Positions 27,809 through 37,268 of a stretch of 64,000 nt of DNA are shown here, piece by piece. Location: the NCBI GenBank assembly GCA_003569145.1, contig BGOH01000008.1, positions 31,110 through 95,109 of the forward strand, in the 5' to 3' direction. Below the pieces are notes generated by a model. That model ran no database searches, was not told the origin of the DNA, and worked only from the letters and a program-made list of their open reading frames with translations. Position 1 is the first letter of the stretch; each line of letters opens with the position of its first letter. This stretch comes from Clavibacter sp. (GTDB lineage Bacteria; Actinomycetota; Actinomycetes; Nanopelagicales; Nanopelagicaceae). A program made the translations under genes and the position numbers.

Positions 27809-28477
27809 TTAAATCTTCGTCGCAACCATTACGCCATCGCCAACTGGCAGCAACATTGGAAGCCAGAGGGTTGCTGAGTCCTTAATCACCTTAATAACTT
27901 CTCGATAGGCCACGCTATCTTCATCTCGCTGTGTTGGATCTGCAACCTTTCCAGAGAGAAGTGCTCTATCAATGACTAATACTCCGCCTGGGCGAAGTGA
28001 GCGGTGTGCATTCTCAATTCCATCAAGTAAATCTCCGCTCTTTCTCATAATAAAAATGTCATAGAGGCTATCGGCCAGCTTCCCTACAATTTCACGAGAG
28101 TTTCCCGTAATTAATCGATATCGAGATGAATTAATCCCCGCCTCATCAAAGGCTTGCTTTGCTAATTTAGCATTTTCAACTTCGTCATCAATTGATGTTA
28201 ATAGACCCTTTGAACTCAGCGCTTGGAAGATCCATAAACCACTAACCCCAGCCCCAGTTCCAATTTCAACTATTGAGCTAGCGCCTATTAAATGAGTGAG
28301 ATAGCGAAGTAGCGATCCCACTGCCGGAGTGGCATCGTAGGTACCAATTTCTTGCCCTCTAGCTCTAGCTTTTTGAATTATCTCTGTCTCTGGAATAAAG
28401 GTGTTTGAAAATGCCCGCATATCTCCGCGTTCAGGAAATAACTTCTCCGTAAATCCTTTTTCTCCAATGCCTGACAT
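27809..28477 (-). CDS. SAM-dependent O-methyltransferase
   Basis: Class I methyltransferase of the catechol/caffeoyl-CoA OMT type, 222 residues. SAM-binding motif I is VEIGTGAGVSGLWI and a later metal-associated SLYDIFIMRKSGD region replaces the usual Asp cluster. It resembles mycobacterial Rv1220c, which also lies in the tatB/mrp neighbourhood. The ATG at 28477 overlaps the pepA stop by one base (TGATG), which decides the start over the longer GTG reading at 28495. Substrate unknown. Confidence 0.85.
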   Translation of the reverse strand: MSGIGEKGFTEKLFPERGDMRAFSNTFIPETEIIQKARARGQEIGTYDATPAVGSLLRYLTHLIGASSIVEIGTGAGVSGLWIFQALSSKGLLTSIDDEVENAKLAKQAFDEAGINSSRYRLITGNSREIVGKLADSLYDIFIMRKSGDLLDGIENAHRSLRPGGVLVIDRALLSGKVADPTQRDEDSVAYREVIKVIKDSATLWLPMLLPVGDGVMVATKI

Positions 28478-29988
28478 CACAGCGAAGCTAACCACTGGGT
28501 CAGTAGGCGAACTCCATATCCTGTTCCACCTTTAACATTTTCTCCTGCATCAACTTCGGATCTGGCAGGACCAGCAATATCAAGATGAACCCACTTGCGC
28601 TTGCCAACAAAATTTTCCAAAAATAGCGCAGCAGTAACTGAGCCACCTTGAAACTTAAACTTATCAGCGGTGTGATTAAAGTCTGCAACATTGCTCTCTA
28701 GCGCAATTGAATAATCATCAACTAATGGCATATGCCAGATTTGATCTCCAGTGTAATCGCCAATGTCGGCAAGCTTTCTGGCAAGTTTATTGTCTCTGGT
28801 ATACATCGCTCCGTAATATCGGCTAAGACCAAGGGTGGCAGCTCCAGTTAGAGTCGCAACATCAATTAAATAATCTGGATCAAGATTCTTATCAGCATAA
28901 GCAAGACCATCTGCTAGAACTAATCTTCCTTCAGCATCAGTGTTAATTACCTCAACTGTAGTTCCGCCATAATGAGTAATAACATCAGATGGACGAGTTG
29001 ATGTGCCGGAAAGTGAGTTCTCAGCAAGCATTAGTAGCGCTGTGATTCGAACATTTAATTTTAATTCTGCCGCAGCAATTGTTGCCATTAGTACGCAAGC
29101 TGCGCCAGCCATATCGCTTTTCATTGCAGTCATTACGTCATAGGGGCGCTTGAGAGAAACTCCTCCAGTATCAAAGGTAATTCCCTTGCCAACTAAGACC
29201 ACATGTGGCGCCCTCTTTGATCCTTTTGGCTTATAACTTAACTCCACAAATCTTGGTGGGTTCTTAACACTGGAATTACCAATCGCGCTAAGCCCACCAA
29301 ACTCTGCCAATTGGCGGCCAGATTTGATCTTTAGAGTGAGCGTGGAGCTCTTTGCAAGGGATTTTGCTTGAGCAGCCATCCAAGCTGGGTTTTTAATATT
29401 AGAGGGAGTCTGTATTAGATCTCTAGCTTTCCAGGTTGACTTCACTAGCACCTTTGCGCGCTCTAGCACTTCAGCAAAATCTCCTACAAGAGTAATCTCT
29501 GGAGTTAGGCTTTTTGTGCCACTTTTCTGACTCCAAATATAAGTAGCAAGGGCAGAGGAGATAAAGTGAAGTTGAGCATCACTTTCCTTTTCAACTAAGA
29601 AGGAGAGAAGCGAGGAGTTACTAGCCTTTATCTTTCGACCAATAGCTGCTGATGCTCTGCGAATGTGGGAATTAGTTGAATCTCCAACTCCAACAAGGAG
29701 AATGCGAACTACATCTCCACTTGCTTGCAGCACTGGAATATCAATTACTTCTCCAGCTTTACCAGTAACAGTTCCGCCATTTTTCTTAATCTCATCTTTA
29801 AGTGAAATTGAATAAATCTTTTCAATGCTCTGTATGATTTTTTTGCTTAAAATAATCTCTATCTCAGGTACTTCTTTTGATTCTTTTGCTTTTATTGGAA
29901 GAGCGATATGAGAAAAATCTTTAAAGAATTTCTCCGAGATTTCCCCCGGAAGTTTTACCGTTCCGAGTTTCGGAATCGGTAGGTTCAC
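28477..29988 (-). CDS. pepA: Leucyl aminopeptidase PepA
   Basis: M17 family two-metal aminopeptidase releasing N-terminal residues from peptides in the cytosol. 503 residues. Metal-binding and catalytic stretches: VGKGITFDTGGVSLK, MKSDMAGAA and the signature NTDAEGRLVLAD. GTG at 29988 overlaps the DUF3117 stop by four bases (GTGA), so it is translationally coupled to that small gene. Confidence 0.95.
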   Translation of the reverse strand: MNLPIPKLGTVKLPGEISEKFFKDFSHIALPIKAKESKEVPEIEIILSKKIIQSIEKIYSISLKDEIKKNGGTVTGKAGEVIDIPVLQASGDVVRILLVGVGDSTNSHIRRASAAIGRKIKASNSSLLSFLVEKESDAQLHFISSALATYIWSQKSGTKSLTPEITLVGDFAEVLERAKVLVKSTWKARDLIQTPSNIKNPAWMAAQAKSLAKSSTLTLKIKSGRQLAEFGGLSAIGNSSVKNPPRFVELSYKPKGSKRAPHVVLVGKGITFDTGGVSLKRPYDVMTAMKSDMAGAACVLMATIAAAELKLNVRITALLMLAENSLSGTSTRPSDVITHYGGTTVEVINTDAEGRLVLADGLAYADKNLDPDYLIDVATLTGAATLGLSRYYGAMYTRDNKLARKLADIGDYTGDQIWHMPLVDDYSIALESNVADFNHTADKFKFQGGSVTAALFLENFVGKRKWVHLDIAGPARSEVDAGENVKGGTGYGVRLLTQWLASL

Positions 29989-30164
29989 TTCTTAAGAAGG
30001 GAGATTGACGCATTTAATACGTCGGCAAGATTTCGAGCCTCTTCTTGATTTAGCTCTACTACCAAGCGGCCGCCACCCTCGAGCGGGATTCGCATCACTA
30101 GGCTCCGGGCTTCCTTGGTAACTTCCATAGGTCCATCGCCAGTGCGGGGTTTCATGGCTGCCAT
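29985..30164 (-). CDS. DUF3117 family small protein
   Basis: 59 residues beginning MAAMKPRTGDGPMEVTKEA and containing MRIPLEGGGRLVVELNQEEA. This is the highly conserved actinobacterial DUF3117 sequence, nearly full length. ATG at 30164, stop at 29987-29985, overlapping the pepA GTG. No enzymatic motif; role unknown. The conserved beta-hairpin core GGGRLVVEL suggests a small fold that binds nucleic acid or protein. Too short for ordinary ORF cut-offs. Confidence 0.9.
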   Translation of the reverse strand: MAAMKPRTGDGPMEVTKEARSLVMRIPLEGGGRLVVELNQEEARNLADVLNASISLLKK

Positions 30165-30251
30165 CGATTAGCCTTCTCTCTAAATCAATCCTTGAAAGAT
30201 CTTTTAGCCTTAAGCCCCAGCTCCAAGCTGGGAGAGGGAATTATCCCTTAT

Positions 30252-30458
30252 CTAGCTACCTTGTGGGAAATTGAAAGCCGAGCTCATTCTCATCCGTCCA
30301 GAGGCCAATACCGCCGTGATTGCACGCTTGGGAGCCCCTATTTTCTCGGAAATTTCCTCGATGCTATATCTCTTTACGTAATAAAGGGTAAGCACGATCC
30401 GTTCTTCTTCAGGAAGAGAGTCGATGAACTCTTCTAATGTCTGGTTCTGCTTACTCAC
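30252..30458 (-). CDS. Stand-alone sigma-70 region 4-like protein (68 aa)
   Basis: 68 residues from a GTG start. The sequence LPEEERIVLTLYYVKRYSIEEISEKIGAP is a textbook sigma factor region 4 with its helix-turn-helix, yet regions 1 to 3 are absent and upstream sequence up to the SRPBCC stop does not supply them. In mycobacteria sigE lies in the same neighbourhood (near tatB, mrp and the OMT gene), so this may be a remnant or a reduced adaptor that binds -35 DNA or the RNA polymerase flap. Real translation is likely but unproven. Confidence 0.65.
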   Translation of the reverse strand: MSKQNQTLEEFIDSLPEEERIVLTLYYVKRYSIEEISEKIGAPKRAITAVLASGRMRMSSAFNFPQGS

Positions 30459-30488
30459 AAGGCTAAGGCTACTGCCGATGGCGCCCCT

Positions 30489-30941
30489 TCAGTTGTTAAA
30501 TCCTCGCGCAAACTTCGCCAAGGAGTAATTCACAGCAAGCAAGATTCCTGGTTTTATCAGGGCCAGAATCGCAGCTGGAGCATCGATTCGTTCATACCAA
30601 TCAAATCTAGTTTCACCTGGCGCTATCTCTATTAGACGAAATTCTCCAATTCCTTTAATCCAACGACCATAGTGATCAACGGCGCAAAAAGTCTCTGGAA
30701 TCCAAGCAGTAATTTTCATCTCATCCCAGATGCCAATTTTTCCAATTCCAGTAAATGCAGAAATTGTTGTGCCAATACCTGAGCTTCCATCTTTATCCGC
30801 ACTTGAATTCACCTTTGTCAGAGCCATCCACTGACCTTGACTCTTCCAATCAACTAATTTTTCCCAAACTTCACCAATGGGCGCAGAGATAGTTACGCTG
30901 GCTCTAAAGTCCGCAAGTTTGGATTTACTATTCATGCTCAT
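30489..30941 (-). CDS. SRPBCC-family (START-like) protein
   Basis: 150 residues of the polyketide cyclase/dehydrase-like helix-grip fold: a first strand FRASVTISAPIGEVWEKLVDWKSQGQWM, central beta strands and the long C-terminal helix. These proteins bind hydrophobic ligands; no ligand can be named. The ATG overlaps the LOG gene stop by four bases. Confidence 0.8.
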   Translation of the reverse strand: MSMNSKSKLADFRASVTISAPIGEVWEKLVDWKSQGQWMALTKVNSSADKDGSSGIGTTISAFTGIGKIGIWDEMKITAWIPETFCAVDHYGRWIKGIGEFRLIEIAPGETRFDWYERIDAPAAILALIKPGILLAVNYSLAKFARGFNN

Positions 30942-31471
30942 GAAGTCACATGCTTTATCGCGCTATCAATTGTGTTACACCAAGAAACTAACTCATGCTG
31001 ACCTGGTTTCATAAAGTTCATTGCAGTTAAGTCATCTAGCGCTAAACGAAGCGAGCCATAGACTCCACTTGGATCTAGAATTGCAATTGGCTTGTTGTGA
31101 AAACCTAAATATCTTCCCACCCAGATTTCCAATAACTCCTCGAGTGTGCCAATCCCACCAGGAAGTGCGATAAAACCATCGGCTAAGCTTTCAATTAAAC
31201 CTTTTCGCTCACGCATATCTTTTACTACATGCATCTGGCTTGCATCATGGTCAATAAATTCCACACTCATTAGCCGCTCTGGAATAACTCCAATAGTTAT
31301 ACCGCCATTTTCTCTTGCGCCCTTGGCCACCTCGCCCATTACCGATATCGCGCCGCCTCCCCAGACCAATTCATGGCCTAATTTGGCAAGGGATGCCCCT
31401 AATTCAAAGCCAAGCTCTAGATTCTCTTTTGAAACTAAGGTCGATGATGCGCAATAAACGGCAACTTTCAT
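30938..31471 (-). CDS. LOG family (TIGR00730) Rossmann-fold protein
   Basis: About 177 residues. The phosphoribohydrolase motif LPGGIGTLEELLEIW (PGGxGTxxE) and WGGGAISVMGEVAKGA are diagnostic of LONELY GUY proteins, which release cytokinin-like bases from nucleoside monophosphates, or act as general nucleotide hydrolases in bacteria. Mycobacterial Rv1205 lies in the same broad region as dapD, which starts divergently next to it here. ATG at 31471 is preferred over a GTG two codons earlier. Confidence 0.88.
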   Translation of the reverse strand: MKVAVYCASSTLVSKENLELGFELGASLAKLGHELVWGGGAISVMGEVAKGARENGGITIGVIPERLMSVEFIDHDASQMHVVKDMRERKGLIESLADGFIALPGGIGTLEELLEIWVGRYLGFHNKPIAILDPSGVYGSLRLALDDLTAMNFMKPGQHELVSWCNTIDSAIKHVTS

Positions 31472-31546
31472 AGCCACACTCTAAAGCAGTTTTTTTCTTA
31501 CGCTTACTCTGGGCAAGTGCTAGCCAATAGTTGGTAGCGTTGGACG

Positions 31547-32470
31547 GTGAGCAAAGCTAGCGCGGCATATGGTTATGGGATTTCAACCATTGCAAAAGAT
31601 GGATCGATACTTGATACCTATTTTCATCAACTAGGCCTAGGCGCAGCTGAAGCAAGCAGAGTTGATTTAACAAGCCTTGAAGGGGCAGATAACGAGCGAG
31701 AGATAACGCGAGCCCTAGTAAAGACAGAAATTGAGCTAGATAAGCCGCCGGCAAGTGTTGCTGATGCCTACTTGCGACTTCATCTACTCTCTCATCGTTT
31801 AGTTAAACCACATGGGTTATCACTTGAAGGAATTTTTTCAATTCTTAACAATGTCGTTTGGACTTCCCATGGGCCCTGCGCTATTGCTGGATTTGATCAG
31901 GTGCGTTTAAAGCTGCGTGCTAAATATGGCTATCTTGCAATTTACGGCGTAGATAAATTTCCAAGGATGCTTGATTATGTTGTTCCAGAAGGAGTGCGAA
32001 TTGCGGATGCAGATCGCGTAAGACTTGGAGCTTATTTATCACCTGGAACAACGGTGATGCATGAAGGCTTTGTTAACTTCAATGCTGGAACTCTTGGCGC
32101 ATCAATGGTTGAGGGCCGAATCTCGGCAGGAGTTGTTGTCGGCGATGGTTCAGATATCGGCGGCGGAGCTTCGATTATGGGAACGCTAAGTGGCGGCGGA
32201 AAAGAAGTAATCTCTATTGGCAAGCGAACACTTCTAGGGGCCAACTCAGGACTTGGAATTTCCCTTGGTGATGATTGCGTTTTAGAAGCTGGCGTCTATT
32301 TAACTGCAGGCTCAAAAGTACTTCTACCAGATGGCAAAGTAGTCAAAGCAAGAGAGCTATCTGGCGCAAATTCACTTTTGATCCGTAGAAATTCCCAGAG
32401 CGGTGCACTTGAAGCACTTAATAAAAGTGGAACTTGGGGCGGCTTAAATAGCGTGCTGCACTCTAATTAA
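31547..32470 (+). CDS. dapD: Tetrahydrodipicolinate N-succinyltransferase DapD
   Basis: Transfers succinyl from succinyl-CoA to tetrahydrodipicolinate in lysine and peptidoglycan precursor synthesis, together with dapC at 15.6 kb. 307 residues. The C-terminal half is a left-handed beta helix with hexapeptide repeats (GTLGASMVEGRISAGVVVGDGSDIGGG). The N-terminal domain matches the actinobacterial long type (Rv1201c). GTG start at 31547. Convergent with the SpoIID gene, stops overlapping by four bases. Confidence 0.93.
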   Translation: MSKASAAYGYGISTIAKDGSILDTYFHQLGLGAAEASRVDLTSLEGADNEREITRALVKTEIELDKPPASVADAYLRLHLLSHRLVKPHGLSLEGIFSILNNVVWTSHGPCAIAGFDQVRLKLRAKYGYLAIYGVDKFPRMLDYVVPEGVRIADADRVRLGAYLSPGTTVMHEGFVNFNAGTLGASMVEGRISAGVVVGDGSDIGGGASIMGTLSGGGKEVISIGKRTLLGANSGLGISLGDDCVLEAGVYLTAGSKVLLPDGKVVKARELSGANSLLIRRNSQSGALEALNKSGTWGGLNSVLHSN

Positions 32471-33792
32471 ATAAGGCAGTAGTTAGATCGTTCAACAATA
32501 TCTGGCAGACACTCTTTAGCGATAAAGGGCAGCTTCACAATTGCCTTTGTGTTATGAATCCAGGTTGATGGAAGTTTTACTCTAGCTCGAAAGAGCTCTC
32601 CAGTTAGCGTTGTGGTTGCCCCAGTACTTGAAATTGCTGTAATTGAACTAATGCTTCCAGTTTGAGTTCTTGAGTTAATGGTAAATGACACAACATTAGG
32701 TAGCAGAAAGGCTTGCGCCATAGCGCTCTGTGGCACAAACCTTGACCAAAGTGCATATCTGCGATTAATTGTTGGATCTAAGCTCCATGGATCAGGAACT
32801 CCAGTTAGGTAAGGAAGTGGACTTCCCCAAACATCAACAACATTTTGAGTAACTCCCCCACTTGATGAAAAGTAAAAGGCTTGAATTGGTTTGCCCTCAA
32901 GGGTTACCACTAAAGCGTTATTCTCATCGACAAAGGTTCGATCAACGGCCTCACGCCATTTAATTCCATAGATAGCCTCAGTTTCTTTGGCATAGCCCAC
33001 AAAATTCTGATCCACAGTGGTGTTGTAAATATTGCAATCGCACTCATCTCTAAGCCGAGATAATTTGCCTAGAGCATAAGTTCTCGCCGCTATTGCTTGT
33101 GCTTCAAGGGCAGCAGCTGGCCAAGACGAAGGCACTTCACCTAGACCGTAGAGATACTCATCATGAAGTCTTAAGGTATTAGTTACTGCTAGATATGAAC
33201 TAAGAAGATTGGTAACACTCTTAAAGACTATTTGACCATACTTATATTGAGTAGCAGTTGCACCATTGGTTAGTAGCGCAGTTGTAGTTGCGCTATCCCA
33301 ACGAAGAGTCCATGCAGGTGCAGGATTAATCGCAGCATATTTAGCAGTAGGAGATGAGAGAGCTGGAACTACATTTCCTGCAAAGTTTGTAAATAGTGCA
33401 GTTGTATCACCTGGATATATTCCAAATGGCTCGGGGCTCTCACTTAACGGGATATCACCTTGGTATAGACGAATCTCGCCAATAGATCCAACTGCATTAA
33501 GCGTTACCGATGAGATTAAATTAGCGATATTTACTCTTATTAGTTGATTATCTGGATAAGCAGTCACTGCAGTGCCTGGGTAGTAATAGTTAAGTATTTC
33601 AATAGCAGTCTTTGATTCAAGCGCCTGTCCGCGCGCGCCAATCTGACTCATTCCTACACCATGACCATAACCTGAGCCAAAGAAACGAAAATCAGTGGGA
33701 ATTAGCGTCCGCGCATGAACAGGAGAAATTACATTTAGCCCTAAAGAGAAGATAAGCGATAGGGAAGTAAGGAGAAACGCTCTTTTCTTCAT
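32467..33792 (-). CDS. SpoIID/LytB domain secreted protein
   Basis: 441 residues with a cleavable-looking signal peptide (about 1-28, ending SPVHARA-like). FFGSGYGHGVGMSQIGARGQA is found near the N-terminus and the SpoIID core YGLGEVPSSWPAAALEAQAIAARTYAL around residue 217-242, with the catalytic-region FYFSSSGGVTQ. SpoIID proteins are lytic transglycosylases that act on glycan strands lacking stem peptides; in non-sporulating bacteria LytB-like roles in wall remodelling are assumed. Probably extracytoplasmic. Confidence 0.85.
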   Translation of the reverse strand: MKKRAFLLTSLSLIFSLGLNVISPVHARTLIPTDFRFFGSGYGHGVGMSQIGARGQALESKTAIEILNYYYPGTAVTAYPDNQLIRVNIANLISSVTLNAVGSIGEIRLYQGDIPLSESPEPFGIYPGDTTALFTNFAGNVVPALSSPTAKYAAINPAPAWTLRWDSATTTALLTNGATATQYKYGQIVFKSVTNLLSSYLAVTNTLRLHDEYLYGLGEVPSSWPAAALEAQAIAARTYALGKLSRLRDECDCNIYNTTVDQNFVGYAKETEAIYGIKWREAVDRTFVDENNALVVTLEGKPIQAFYFSSSGGVTQNVVDVWGSPLPYLTGVPDPWSLDPTINRRYALWSRFVPQSAMAQAFLLPNVVSFTINSRTQTGSISSITAISSTGATTTLTGELFRARVKLPSTWIHNTKAIVKLPFIAKECLPDIVERSNYCLI

Positions 33793-33821
33793 ATTTCTTA
33801 GGGTACCGCAGCGTTAGGAAA

Positions 33822-34835
33822 TTAGTTGGTAATTAGCTTTCTTGGTGAGGTAATGAAACCAAATCCCCAGCAAAAATGCATGAAAATCAAAACAATTGGC
33901 AAGTAAATCCTCTGGGCTAGACCTTTTCCAATAATTAATGAAGCCAAAGTAATTGCGCCTAAATAAGAAATGATTGGAATTAAAAATAATGATGAAGCAA
34001 AGAGAGCTAGAGCCAAAGAAACAACTTGCAGTATCAAGTTTAAAGGTGGAGCTAAATAGCGAAAATTAATAGTCCGACTATGTTGACGCACTACTGCTCT
34101 TCTCCATCTTCCATATTCAAAGTATTGCAAAGCAAGTTTCTTAAGCGAACTTCTTGGGCGATAGATAACTTTTAGCTCAGGGTCGAAATAAACTACGCCA
34201 CCATTTTTTCTCAAGCGATAATTTAACTCCCAATCTTGTGCCCTGGTAAATCTCTCGTCATAACCACCAACAGCATCTAATGCACTCTTTTGAAATACTC
34301 CTAGATACACAGTATCTGTTGGTCCAGCCTCTCCCCCGACATGAAATCTTGAAGATCCAACCCCAATTGGTGACCGCATCGCTACTGCCACTGCTTTTTC
34401 AAATGAGGTGGTTCCTTGAGCAAACATAATTCCGCCTACATTTACTGCTCCAGTTTCTTTCAAAGTTTCGACAGCTTTTCTAATATATTCCTTATCAATT
34501 TCTGAGTGCCCATCAATGCGAACAACTATTTGATTCTTTGCCAGCTTGAGAGCAGCATTTAAACCACTTGGAGTTCTTCCTGAAATATTTTCAAGGACTG
34601 TAATTCTTGAATCTTGTTCTGCTAACTCTTTTGCAATTTGCCATGTCTGATCTGTTGAAGGCCCTACTGCCAAAATAACTTCTAGTTCGCCTTGATAGTT
34701 TGAAGACAAAGCGGCTTTTATTGCAGCTCGTAGATGAAGTGCTTCATTGATTACTGTGAGAATTATGGAAACAGGTGGGTAATTGGCTAGGTGAGCAGTA
34801 TTACCTTGCTCAAGTGGGCTAGTCATAACGTTCAA
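33822..34835 (-). CDS. GT2 glycosyltransferase, ExoA-like
   Basis: 337 residues. N-terminal GT2 domain: VSIILTVINEALHLRAAIKAAL, the DGHSEID metal motif (about 118-124), GGYDERFTRAQDWELNYRLR. Two or three C-terminal hydrophobic segments (about 255-330) anchor it. Resembles succinoglycan-type ExoA transferases. Divergently transcribed from the LCP gene, and with ugd just beyond, so probably part of envelope polysaccharide synthesis. Confidence 0.85.
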   Translation of the reverse strand: MNVMTSPLEQGNTAHLANYPPVSIILTVINEALHLRAAIKAALSSNYQGELEVILAVGPSTDQTWQIAKELAEQDSRITVLENISGRTPSGLNAALKLAKNQIVVRIDGHSEIDKEYIRKAVETLKETGAVNVGGIMFAQGTTSFEKAVAVAMRSPIGVGSSRFHVGGEAGPTDTVYLGVFQKSALDAVGGYDERFTRAQDWELNYRLRKNGGVVYFDPELKVIYRPRSSLKKLALQYFEYGRWRRAVVRQHSRTINFRYLAPPLNLILQVVSLALALFASSLFLIPIISYLGAITLASLIIGKGLAQRIYLPIVLIFMHFCWGFGFITSPRKLITN

Positions 34836-34863
34836 ACGCTATCGCTTCATTACTCTTGCCTCT

Positions 34864-35949
34864 GTGAAATCCCCTCGGGCAATTCGTTTCTTCACCATAG
34901 CCTCGATAGCTATTGTGGGGATTTCGGCTATCTCCTGGGCAGGTCTGGGGCGCATCACAGCAGCGATTCCAAGAGTTGATGCCTTTGCGGGCCTTGAGAA
35001 TCGTCCAAAGAAAGAATCTTCGGCAGTTAATTATTTAATTGTTGGTTCTGACACTCGAGAGGGATTGAGCCGAGAAGAGATCAAGCGGCTAAAAGTTGGC
35101 GGCACTGATGTTGCGGCAGGCAAGAGAAGCGACACCATGCTACTTATACATATCTCAAAGAAGCGAGATAAAGCGGCAATCATCTCTATTCCTCGTGATA
35201 GTTATGCGCTAATCCCAGAACACAATAATTCTCAAGGCAAAGTAATTCCTGCTGCTTATTCAAAGATTAACTCTGCTTATAACTGGGGTGGCGCGCCGCT
35301 ATTAATTGAAACTCTTGAAAGTATGTCTGATCTAAGAATTGATCATTACGTCGAACTTAATTTTGTTGGCTTCGTTCGTATGGTTGATGCCCTGGGAGGC
35401 GTTGAGATTTGCACAAAGAAAGATATTAATGATCCTAAGAGCCATCTAACCCTTCCTGCAGGAACGCATGTTCTAGATGGTGTCGACTCATTAAAGTTTG
35501 TTAGAACTAGAGTCTTTGATGGTTTAGGTGATCTAGGAAGAATGAAGAGACAACAGGAATTTGCCGGGGCTATGCTGCGTAAGGCAACTAGCGCTGGAGT
35601 ATTACTAAACCCGGTAAAGATGGTTGATTTCATAAACTCTGCGCTAGATAGTGTTGTTACAGATGAAGGGTTAAGTCAAGGCGACTTATTAACTCTAGGA
35701 AAACAACTACGTAATCTTTCAGCAAGTAACGTTAGAACACTTACTATTCCATTGAAGTATTACAACTACAATAAAAATGGAGTAAGCGCTGCAGTGCTCT
35801 GGGATCCAGTCTTAGCTCCAGAACTCTTTGAAAGAATTAAAAATGATGAAGCCCTCATTGAAGAGGTAAGGCCTGATCCATCCTCATCACCTACAACCAT
35901 CAACAAATTTAAGAGTGGAACCGCCGCTGATAATCCATGTAGCGGCTAG
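34864..35949 (+). CDS. LytR-CpsA-Psr (LCP) family glycopolymer transferase
   Basis: 361 residues with a single N-terminal membrane anchor (about 7-30). The LCP core has GSDTREG (about 60-66), DTMLLIHISKKRDKAAIISIPRDSY, and LKFVRTRVFDGLGDLGRMKRQQEF, containing the Arg and Asp residues that bind pyrophosphate and metal. LCP enzymes attach undecaprenyl-linked glycopolymers to peptidoglycan. The start is a GTG. Next to ugd and a GT2, consistent with synthesis and attachment of a wall polymer. Confidence 0.92.
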   Translation: MKSPRAIRFFTIASIAIVGISAISWAGLGRITAAIPRVDAFAGLENRPKKESSAVNYLIVGSDTREGLSREEIKRLKVGGTDVAAGKRSDTMLLIHISKKRDKAAIISIPRDSYALIPEHNNSQGKVIPAAYSKINSAYNWGGAPLLIETLESMSDLRIDHYVELNFVGFVRMVDALGGVEICTKKDINDPKSHLTLPAGTHVLDGVDSLKFVRTRVFDGLGDLGRMKRQQEFAGAMLRKATSAGVLLNPVKMVDFINSALDSVVTDEGLSQGDLLTLGKQLRNLSASNVRTLTIPLKYYNYNKNGVSAAVLWDPVLAPELFERIKNDEALIEEVRPDPSSSPTTINKFKSGTAADNPCSG

Positions 35950-35961
35950 TATTTGGCAGTT

Positions 35962-37265
35962 ATGTTAAAGCTCTCAGTAATCGGAACTGGCTATCTTGGC
36001 GCAACCCATGCCGCTGCCATGTCATCTCTTGGCTTTGAAGTTGTTGGAGTCGATGTAGATCCGAAGAAGATTGAGCTTCTTAAAAAGGCAAGGTGCCATT
36101 TTATGAACCTGGTCTTGAAGAACTTCTTTTGGCAGAAGTTAATTCACAGAGATTAAAGTTCACATCAGATTTTTCTCAAATAAGAGATTGCGACGTTCAC
36201 TTCATCTGCGTAGGAACTCCTCAGAAAAAAGATGGCCTAGCTGCAGATCTCACCTATGTTGATGCATCTATTGCATCTGTTGCGCCCCATGCCAAAGCTG
36301 GATCTCTAATTGTTGGTAAGTCCACAGTTCCAGTTGGAACTGCAGGTCGCCTTGCAGAGATGTTAAGAAAAGTAAATGAGAAGGTTGAGTTAGCCTGGAA
36401 TCCAGAATTTTTAAGAGAGGGTTTTGCTGTTGAAGATACCCTAAGGCCAAATAGATTGGTTGTTGGAGTTACTTCAGATCGCGCGGAAGAAACATTGAAA
36501 GAGGTTTATGCCTCACTTCTTAAAGATGGGGTTCCTTGGATAAGGGCAGATCTACCAACTGCAGAACTTGTAAAAGTTGCAGCTAACTCATTTCTTGCTA
36601 CCAAAATCTCCTTCATTAATGCAATGGCTGAGATCTGTGAAGCATCTGGTGGAGATGTAACTGTTCTTGCTAAGGCAATTGGTTATGACCCAAGAATTGG
36701 CTCCCGATTTCTCCAAGCTGGAATTGGCTTTGGTGGTGGCTGCTTGCCTAAAGATATCCGTGCATTTATGGCGCGATCAGAGGAACTTGGAGCTAAACAA
36801 TCCCTTGAGTTCTTGAGAGAAATTGACTCGATTAATCTGCGGGCAAGAGCTCGAGTAATTGATTTAGTCAGAACTGACCTGGGGCAAGATCTAAAGGGTA
36901 AGAAGATTGCAGTATTGGGTGCTGCCTTTAAGCCCGATAGTGATGATGTTAGAGACTCGCCCGCACTTGATATCGCAGTTCAACTAAGCCAAGCAGGAGC
37001 AGATGTGACTGTTCACGATCCCAAAGCGATTGAGCCTGCTCGAGCGCGCTTTTCTCATTTAACTTTTTCAGAAAGTATTGAAGGATGTGTTGCAGGGGCA
37101 GATGTGATTTTGCATTTAACTGAATGGAAGATCTATCGGGAGATCAATCCATCTGCCATAAAAAACCAAGTTAATCAAGCAATCATTATTGATGGTCGAA
37201 ACGCTCTAGATAGAGATCTCTGGGTCAAATCTGGTTGGAAATTTAGGGCCCTAGGAAGGGCTTAA
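35962..37265 (+). pseudogene. ugd: UDP-glucose 6-dehydrogenase, one frameshift
   Basis: Oxidises UDP-glucose to UDP-glucuronate. The NAD-binding start LSVIGTGYLGATHAAAM is in one frame from the ATG at 35962. At an A5 run (36082-36086) the frame breaks; adding one A gives LLKKGKVPFYEPGLEEL, an exact family match, and the rest is open in the other frame to 37265. The catalytic core FGGGCLPKDI and the C-terminal domain are intact. It is either a single-base deletion, an assembly error, or a product recovered by slippage. Downstream maf follows with a 3-base gap. Confidence 0.85.
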
Positions 37266-37268
37266 ATA

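Noticed and set aside
36082..36090. Programmed -1 ribosomal frameshift in ugd
   Set aside because: The break is not in an ideal A AAA AAG heptamer (the base before is T), no downstream stimulatory stem is evident, and other genes here have similar losses. A mutation or error is simpler, but not disproved.
36093..37265. ugd as a separate short gene beginning MPFYEPG
   Set aside because: The N-terminal NAD-binding part is present in the other frame directly upstream; the short reading is the frameshifted remainder, not a gene of its own.
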